Shown here in pieces: positions 59,977 through 64,000 of a DNA stretch of 64,000 nt. The first letter of the stretch is position 1. Every line of letters starts with the position of its first letter. The DNA lies in assembly GCA_011772205.1 (NCBI GenBank), contig WVZY01000008.1:1-64000 (forward strand), given 5' to 3'. The stretch is from Candidatus Latescibacterota bacterium. Its GTDB lineage: Bacteria > Krumholzibacteriota > Krumholzibacteriia > WVZY01. Both the position numbers and the translations under genes were made by a program. Under the pieces are notes generated by a model that saw nothing but the letters and a program-made list of their open reading frames with translations, did not search any database and was not told the origin of the DNA.

Positions 59977-60543
59977 TCATTCCGACTCATTGCCGTGGTC
60001 ATTAGACCACCAGTTCCCGAATTTTGCGCGCATGGCGGCGTTGAACTCATCGGACTTGCCTGGGGCAATGCTCAGTGTTTGCCAGGCATTTCCTGTCAAG
60101 TGTCTGGCCAACTGAACAATCTGACCAGTGTGATAGACTACGTGGTTCAAGTTGCGGTGAATGGCCTGAACGACGGATAAGGGCTGTCCTCGGATGGTAA
60201 TCGTGCGCTCCAAGTCAGCGGAACCGAGATTTGCCAATGTCTCGAATGCGATGCGCCATCCCTCCTCCCACTTTTCATGGATTGAAGCACGCGTCTCTCC
60301 TTCAGCGGTGAATTCAGTTTCGCGGTGCCGGTCTTGCTTCTCACCATCTGTAGTCAGGAAGTTGCGCCATCGCGAACGGTGGTTGCCTCCAATGTGCTTC
60401 ATCAGTACAGCAATGCTATGGGGGCTACGTCCAAACGACACAAAGAAATCATCATCGGATACTTGCGCTGCAGCGCGTTCGCACTTGTCCTTGTAATCGC
60501 GATATAGGGATTGCATTTCGTCGAGCCAAACGCGTCCTTCCAT
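59977..60543 (-). CDS. DinB-like protein, DUF1572 family
   Basis: A 188-residue four-helix protein: SPHSIAVLMKHIGGNHRSRW with the first metal histidine, FETLANLGSADLERTITIRG, and VVQAIHRNLNHVVYHTGQIV with the H-x3-H pair. Related to, but distinct from, the DinB protein at 6376. Function unknown. CGGAGG precedes the ATG. Confidence 0.82.
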   Translation of the reverse strand: MEGRVWLDEMQSLYRDYKDKCERAAAQVSDDDFFVSFGRSPHSIAVLMKHIGGNHRSRWRNFLTTDGEKQDRHRETEFTAEGETRASIHEKWEEGWRIAFETLANLGSADLERTITIRGQPLSVVQAIHRNLNHVVYHTGQIVQLARHLTGNAWQTLSIAPGKSDEFNAAMRAKFGNWWSNDHGNESE

Positions 60544-60601
60544 GTTTGCCTCCGCACTCTGAGCGATCCGAAGACCGCCCTCGATTCTGCCTAAAAAGAG
60601 C

Positions 60602-60715
60602 AGCTAACGGCATGGTGCTGAGCTGCGCAGCCAACATGGCGTCGCACTCGGCACTGAGCACTAAGACGCTCGTCAGCTTCAGCCGCGTGACAGGTGGCTG
60701 ACAATGTAGATCGGA
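60602..60715. other. attC-like recombination site
   Basis: Left box agctaac at 60602, arm GGTGCTGAGCTGCGCAGCC, right arm CGTCAGCTTCAGCCGCGTGAC. Right box not clear before the next stop. Confidence 0.5.
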
Positions 60716-60720
60716 AGACT

Positions 60721-61332
60721 CTACAAATCGCCAATTGATTCTGCTCTTCTCTTGATACCCAACATGTGCTTGCGCATCATGATTATCTCGAAATAGTCCA
60801 GCATGAATTTGGATAGCACGCTTTCTGTGCGAACTCGCAAGCGCGTTACCATGCGTGTGACTCCAGCTTCTTCCTGATACAATCCCCATACCCAAGTTGC
60901 CAGCGAATCCGGCTCGAAAATCAATAACAAATATTCGTTTGTTTCCAATGCACCTACTATGGCATTGCTGTCCTTGCTCAGGGGGATTCGATCTCCTTGC
61001 TGCAGCCCCTGATAATCGGGGATGATTTGCTCGGCACTTGAAATCCCATCATTATCCAGAAAATCCCAGCTGTAGAATCCAGCGCGCTTATAGCCTATCT
61101 GGATGATCCACGGCCAGATTCGCTCGGGGCTTGCGTTAATCGTAACAGCTCGAGTAGCAATGAAGGATGGTTGGTCCACGACTCTGTCGCCGACCATGGC
61201 ACGATTGACTTCCTCATCAGTTGCTCCCCAAGTCATCTGCCACGGTCGATAAACGAAATAGGACAACATGCCGACGACAATTATAACGGTACACACCGCA
61301 GCGACGATCTTTTTCAAAGATTGTGCCTGCAT
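60721..61332 (-). CDS. SRPBCC family membrane-anchored protein
   Basis: A 203-residue protein with an N-terminal anchor (IVAAVCTVIIVVGMLSYFV) and a START/SRPBCC-like fold: ATRAVTINASPERIWPWIIQ, GYKRAGFYSWDFLDNDGI, VGALETNEYLLLIFEP and MVTRLRVRTESVLSKFMLD. The pocket binds hydrophobic ligands; ligand unknown. Confidence 0.75.
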   Translation of the reverse strand: MQAQSLKKIVAAVCTVIIVVGMLSYFVYRPWQMTWGATDEEVNRAMVGDRVVDQPSFIATRAVTINASPERIWPWIIQIGYKRAGFYSWDFLDNDGISSAEQIIPDYQGLQQGDRIPLSKDSNAIVGALETNEYLLLIFEPDSLATWVWGLYQEEAGVTRMVTRLRVRTESVLSKFMLDYFEIIMMRKHMLGIKRRAESIGDL

Positions 61333-61349
61333 TGTCGTGTCTACATTGA

Positions 61350-61450
61350 TCGGACGGCCTGCGGCATGCCCCTAAGCTGCGCTTGGAAGATGCGTCCCTT
61401 GGCTTGCAGGGAACGTAATAGCTGTCCATCAGCTTCTTGGCGTGTTATGC
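61350..61450. other. attC-like recombination site
   Basis: Degenerate left box, then CCCCTAAGCTGCGCTTGG, centre CCCTTGGCTTGCAGGGAACG hairpin, right arm CATCAGCTTCTTGGCGT and right box gttatgc at 61444-61450. Confidence 0.65.
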
Positions 61451-61462
61451 TCGCCAAATATC

Positions 61463-62047
61463 TTACTTCGATATCGAATACAATGATTTAATAGCTCCCC
61501 AGGTATTAATCTCTACGGGAACCGGAAAATCACCGTCGATAATGAGGTGCGCATTGGTAATTTCTACGCTAGGTACTATAATCTCACTGCATGTCAATAC
61601 ATATGGAAGTGGACACCACATAAGAGATAGATCGCCTGTACCTTGCTTCATAAAATCCCAAGTTGCTTGTGATTGCGTCTGAAATTTCATCGTAAAATCA
61701 AGAGCACTCGAAGAGTCTTCATATGTATAACTCGCTCCCCACAGCAATCCAGTTGTTGAGTCCTTCATCGTAGCTTCATAATGAGTCCACCAAGGGCCGA
61801 GGATTTCCTGTCCATATGGCCCCTCGCAGGAGAGCAGTCCAGTATCGGCAATCCCACATAACCGTATCCATACATCGTGAACTTCAATTGGAGCTCTATC
61901 CATTTGAAAATGAGCCGTGCGCGTATAAGTCGAATCGACAGAATAAAGTCCTTGAATGTCCGGCAGAGCGATTTCGACCATCTCTGCATGGAGAGGTGTA
62001 GAAATAAGCAAAAGAAATAAAACTATTCTCAATAAATATCCGCGCAT
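61463..62047 (-). CDS. Secreted protein with WGAIKSLY tail
   Basis: A 194-residue exported protein: signal IVLFLLLISTPLHA. Mature part PDIQGLYSVDSTYTRTAHFQ, IRLCGIADTGLLSCEGPYGQ, GASYTYEDSSSALDFTMKFQ. C-terminus NTWGAIKSLYSISK, like the end of the protein at 34830. GAGGGA precedes the ATG. A truncated relative lies upstream at 62898. Confidence 0.6.
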   Translation of the reverse strand: MRGYLLRIVLFLLLISTPLHAEMVEIALPDIQGLYSVDSTYTRTAHFQMDRAPIEVHDVWIRLCGIADTGLLSCEGPYGQEILGPWWTHYEATMKDSTTGLLWGASYTYEDSSSALDFTMKFQTQSQATWDFMKQGTGDLSLMWCPLPYVLTCSEIIVPSVEITNAHLIIDGDFPVPVEINTWGAIKSLYSISK

Positions 62048-62078
62048 ATTCCCTCTTGTAATGGTGCTTTCGTTGCGA

Positions 62079-62290
62079 GCATAACGATCAAGCGATCTGC
62101 TATGGCGCTTGCCGACGCCACTATACGCCCTAGTTAATATTTACAGTTCAAAAAGTATGCGAAACTCCCAGCGCCATCAGCAGAAAAGCCCTATCCTGGC
62201 CTTCAGCCGAGGCCCTTGCTGATCCTCGCTAAAACACATTGCTGATTGGCCGTCGGCTGCAGAGGCTTGTCAAGTTGCTCATTATGCGAG
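62079..62290. other. Gap with one or two attC-like sites
   Basis: Left box gcataac at 62079 begins a short element that may end at gttaata near 62140. A second right half, GGCCGTCGGCTGCAGAGGCTTGTC, lies at about 62248-62271. This may mark a cassette whose gene has been lost. No gene is seen between 62048 and 62296. Confidence 0.4.
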
Positions 62291-62296
62291 TTCTCT

Positions 62297-62761
62297 TTAT
62301 TCTAAGTTTTTCAGATGCTTGGACATGATCGCATAAGGCGAATCGATGAATCCACAACGACGATAGGCTTCAATCGCTCGTTTGTTTCTCGTGTGAACGT
62401 ACAGACGCAGGTCTGCCGCGCCACTATTTCGAGCTTCAGCCGACAATACCCCAATCATCATCTCGACAAGCCCTCGACCACGGTGACCTGGCACGACATA
62501 CATACTCTGAATCCACCAATAGTCTTGAGCGTGCCAATCACTCCACTCTCTTACCACCGAGGTGCTCGCTACGACCTCGCCTTGGTTTGACTCGACAACC
62601 CAGTACATCGCAACAGCCCTGTTCGATAGTCCTGCCTCCACGCCGCGCCGAACAATGGATGGGTCCCTTTCGTCTCCTTCCGCTTCGCGAGCTTCGGCTA
62701 CCGCGAAAGAAACCAGGCTGTCGAGGTCTTTGTCCTGAGCTCTTCTAACAACGTAGTTCAT
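62297..62761 (-). CDS. GNAT N-acetyltransferase
   Basis: A 154-residue GNAT protein: VVRRAQDKDLDSLVSFAVAE, QSMYVVPGHRGRGLVEMMIG (motif A) and LYVHTRNKRAIEAYRRCGFI (motif B). Acceptor unknown. A longer frame to 62893 passes through an attC-like site, so the internal ATG at 62761 is chosen. Confidence 0.82.
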   Translation of the reverse strand: MNYVVRRAQDKDLDSLVSFAVAEAREAEGDERDPSIVRRGVEAGLSNRAVAMYWVVESNQGEVVASTSVVREWSDWHAQDYWWIQSMYVVPGHRGRGLVEMMIGVLSAEARNSGAADLRLYVHTRNKRAIEAYRRCGFIDSPYAIMSKHLKNLE

Positions 62762-62789
62762 CGGGTATTGATCAATCACGTCTTGGGTG

Positions 62790-62891
62790 GTCTTACGCCC
62801 CCGTGCTAAGCTGCGAGCCGATCCTGTCGAGCCGGCTGCCCTACAGCCAGCGTGATAGGTTGGAGCCATCATCTTTAGCGGCTTGTCGGGC
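62790..62891. other. attC-like recombination site, 102 bp
   Basis: Left box gtcttac, arm GCCCCCGTGCTAAGCTGCGAGCC, right arm TTAGCGGCTT and right box gtcgggc at 62885-62891. An inner gttggag at 62859 is an alternative right box. Confidence 0.6.
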
Positions 62892-62897
62892 AATGTC

Positions 62898-63164
62898 CTA
62901 TTTACTTAATAATGTTTCACAGAAGTTAAGATCGTCATAGCAGCATTCCATAAGACCACTTGTGGTTTTGCCCCATAGATTCACGGTCACTGCGCGAACA
63001 GCAGCCGTCGGTCCGAAATACGTGAGTGTGTCGTCCCGGTGTATGGTTGGACCGTACCAAGAATAATATCCCTGCACACCTGGAAGTTCATAGTAAACGA
63101 CCTCGGCCTGCGCGAAACCATAAAGCGCAATTAAAAGAAAAAGGATTGCAATTGAAATCTTCAA
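62898..63164 (-). CDS. Truncated secreted protein, relative of 61463
   Basis: An 88-residue frame with a signal peptide (IAILFLLIALYGFAQA), then PGVQGYYSWYGPTIHRDDTL and RAVTVNLWGKTTSGLMECCY. It parallels the first half of the 61463 protein (PDIQGLYSVDST, IRLCGIADTGLLSC) and stops where that protein continues for another 100 residues. So it is the N-terminal half of a paralogue cut short at the cassette end. TTG start with AGGAA upstream. Confidence 0.55.
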   Translation of the reverse strand: MKISIAILFLLIALYGFAQAEVVYYELPGVQGYYSWYGPTIHRDDTLTYFGPTAAVRAVTVNLWGKTTSGLMECCYDDLNFCETLLSK

Positions 63165-63195
63165 ATTCCTATGACCTCATATTGATGATCTGTGC

Positions 63196-63277
63196 CTTTA
63201 ACGCAGAATGGCCTGCGTATGTCCTGCAGCCACGGAGTGGCTGTCAAGCGCATGTGCTCGCTGGGCGGCAGTAGACT
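63196..63277. other. attC-like recombination site
   Basis: Left box ctttaac, arm GAATGGCCTGCG, centre CAGCCACGGAGTGGCTG hairpin, and degenerate right box gtagact. Confidence 0.45.
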
Positions 63278-63381
63278 AATGGCAAATGTCATGAGTAAAA
63301 CGGACCCCCTCCTGCACTACTGAAGGTGCACACGAGCCCACCAAGGCAATCCCAGGCCGTGATGGAAATCGCCTTGGCCCT

Positions 63382-63795
63382 CTACTCGCTGCTTGCAGGC
63401 GGCTGGTCGCTATTGGCGATCAGACGGGCGATCTTCCATGAGCCGTCAGGCTGGCGTTTTACGATGAACACGGACTTTCTTTCGTCCTCGATCGGCTCGC
63501 CACCGGCTCTTGGCATGGCCGTCACCGTGCAGGCACTCCGGAAGTGCCCCTAGTCCCCAGCTACTTCGACCTCCAAAAGCTCACCGCCTCCATTGACGGC
63601 GAATTCATCAAAGACGGATTGATACGGCGAACGAATAGCTTCCCTTCCAATCACGGCTGGCTGATTCTGAGGCATCAAGACCGGATCATCCGTGTAAAGG
63701 GCAAGAAGAGCACCGGCGTCACCGGCAAGCCACCCGGCATGCCATTCCTCAGCAAGCTGCCTGATCGCATCTGTATCTTCAGTTTGCCCGGCCAT
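63382..63795 (-). pseudogene. SnoaL/SgcJ-like gene with premature TAG
   Basis: The frame MAGQTEDTDAIRQLAEEWHA, GWLAGDAGALLALYTDDPVL, MPQNQPAVIGREAIRSPYQS and GGGELLEVEVAGD meets TAG at 63550-63552, then goes on as GHFRSACTVTAMPRAGGEPI, EDERKSVFIVKRQPDGSWKI and ARLIANSDQPPASSE to TAG. Relatives have GDWGYF at this point, so TGG became TAG. Otherwise a complete NTF2-fold protein of about 137 codons. Confidence 0.78.
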
Positions 63796-63828
63796 TCCCG
63801 TTACCGATGATGACGTGCCGCCTGACAT

Positions 63829-64000
63829 TTAGTATCTTGCCCCATAGTGCCCAATACATCGCCAGGAAAAGGCAAGATATCACCAACCACCAATTCTTCT
63901 TAACCGCTCTAATACTCCATACTCATTAAATGTATACGTTAAAATGTTGGATCTTTCAGTGCTGGAAAAACAATGCCGTGCACGGATGACAAATCGAATA
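63829..64000. other. Right edge, no firm gene
   Basis: A minus-strand frame is open from the window edge to a TGA at 63880 (ending FNEYGVLERLRRIGGW) and could be the tail of a gene that starts beyond 64000. Another frame has one hydrophobic stretch (WWLVISCLFLAMYWALW). Neither is convincing. Confidence 0.2.

Noticed and set aside
1-64000. Genome-wide recoding of TGA (as Trp, Gly or Cys) to explain internal TGA codons
   Set aside because: TGA closes several intact genes here, for example the GNAT gene at 2221 and the GyrI-like gene at 35819. Internal stops also include TAA and TAG, so a single recoded codon does not explain them.
1-64000. Prophage or conjugative element
   Set aside because: No capsid, terminase, tail, portal, relaxase or type IV secretion gene; gene orientation and spacing do not fit phage modules.

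Overview
The window reads as 64 kb of a very large gene-cassette array of the chromosomal or super-integron type. Every well-supported gene (about 75) lies on the minus strand. Genes are mostly single, sometimes paired, and unrelated to their neighbours. The gaps between them repeatedly hold imperfect inverted repeats of about 60-150 bp. On the plus strand these run from a left box RYYYAAC (gcctaac, gtctaac, gctcaac, acataac), through GC-rich arms of the type GCTAAGCTGCG and CAGC-GGC, to a right box GTTRRRY (gttggat, gttgggc, gttagac, gttatgc). This is the layout of attC sites belonging to minus-strand cassettes. No integrase, attI, tRNA, rRNA, ribosomal-protein or other core gene is present. 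Cassettes read away from the integrase, so intI would be expected to the right, beyond position 64000.

Organism: not fixed by any marker. Many secreted proteins and lipoproteins, dockerin-like repeats, a tricorn-type protease, a 1,098-residue beta-propeller protein and two secreted proteins ending in a TWG-x-[IV]-K-x-LY motif suggest an uncultured bacterium of the FCB type (for example Eisenbacteria, Krumholzibacteria or Latescibacterota). This is inference. Base composition changes from gene to gene, as expected for cassettes of mixed origin.

Layout. 0-13 kb: CYTH and CurA-like enzymes, an alkyltransferase-like/GNAT pair, a TPR protein, YdcF, cupin, CGGC and AhpD-like proteins, DinB, lipoproteins, SDR, methyltransferase, DUF1579 and creatininase. 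13-30 kb: a kinase-aminotransferase fusion, RRM protein, Ogt, ICMT-like enzyme, ferritin-like protein, Mop domain, tricorn protease, group II decarboxylase, HEAT-like protein and CPBP protease. 30-48 kb: metallophosphoesterase, decayed VOC/GNAT/GyrI cassettes, a Ycf48-like propeller, arylsulfotransferase-like protein, DUF1841, DUF2164, ChaN/Tiki-like protein, dockerin proteins, the giant propeller protein and AIM24. 48-64 kb: a frameshifted alcohol dehydrogenase, pirin, alpha/beta hydrolases, TspO, a metallopeptidase, many small membrane or secreted proteins and the densest, best-preserved attC-like sites.

The genes do not form one pathway; their link is the array. Two points stand out. First, the AhpD-like gene at 5917-6282 has an in-frame TGA exactly where the second cysteine of the CxxCxxxH motif belongs, and a hairpin suited to a bacterial SECIS element follows it, so it is a candidate selenoprotein. 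Second, several cassettes are otherwise intact but carry one premature stop or frameshift (cupin, GyrI-like, SnoaL-like, small membrane protein, alcohol dehydrogenase), and others survive only as fragments, which shows active decay of cassettes.
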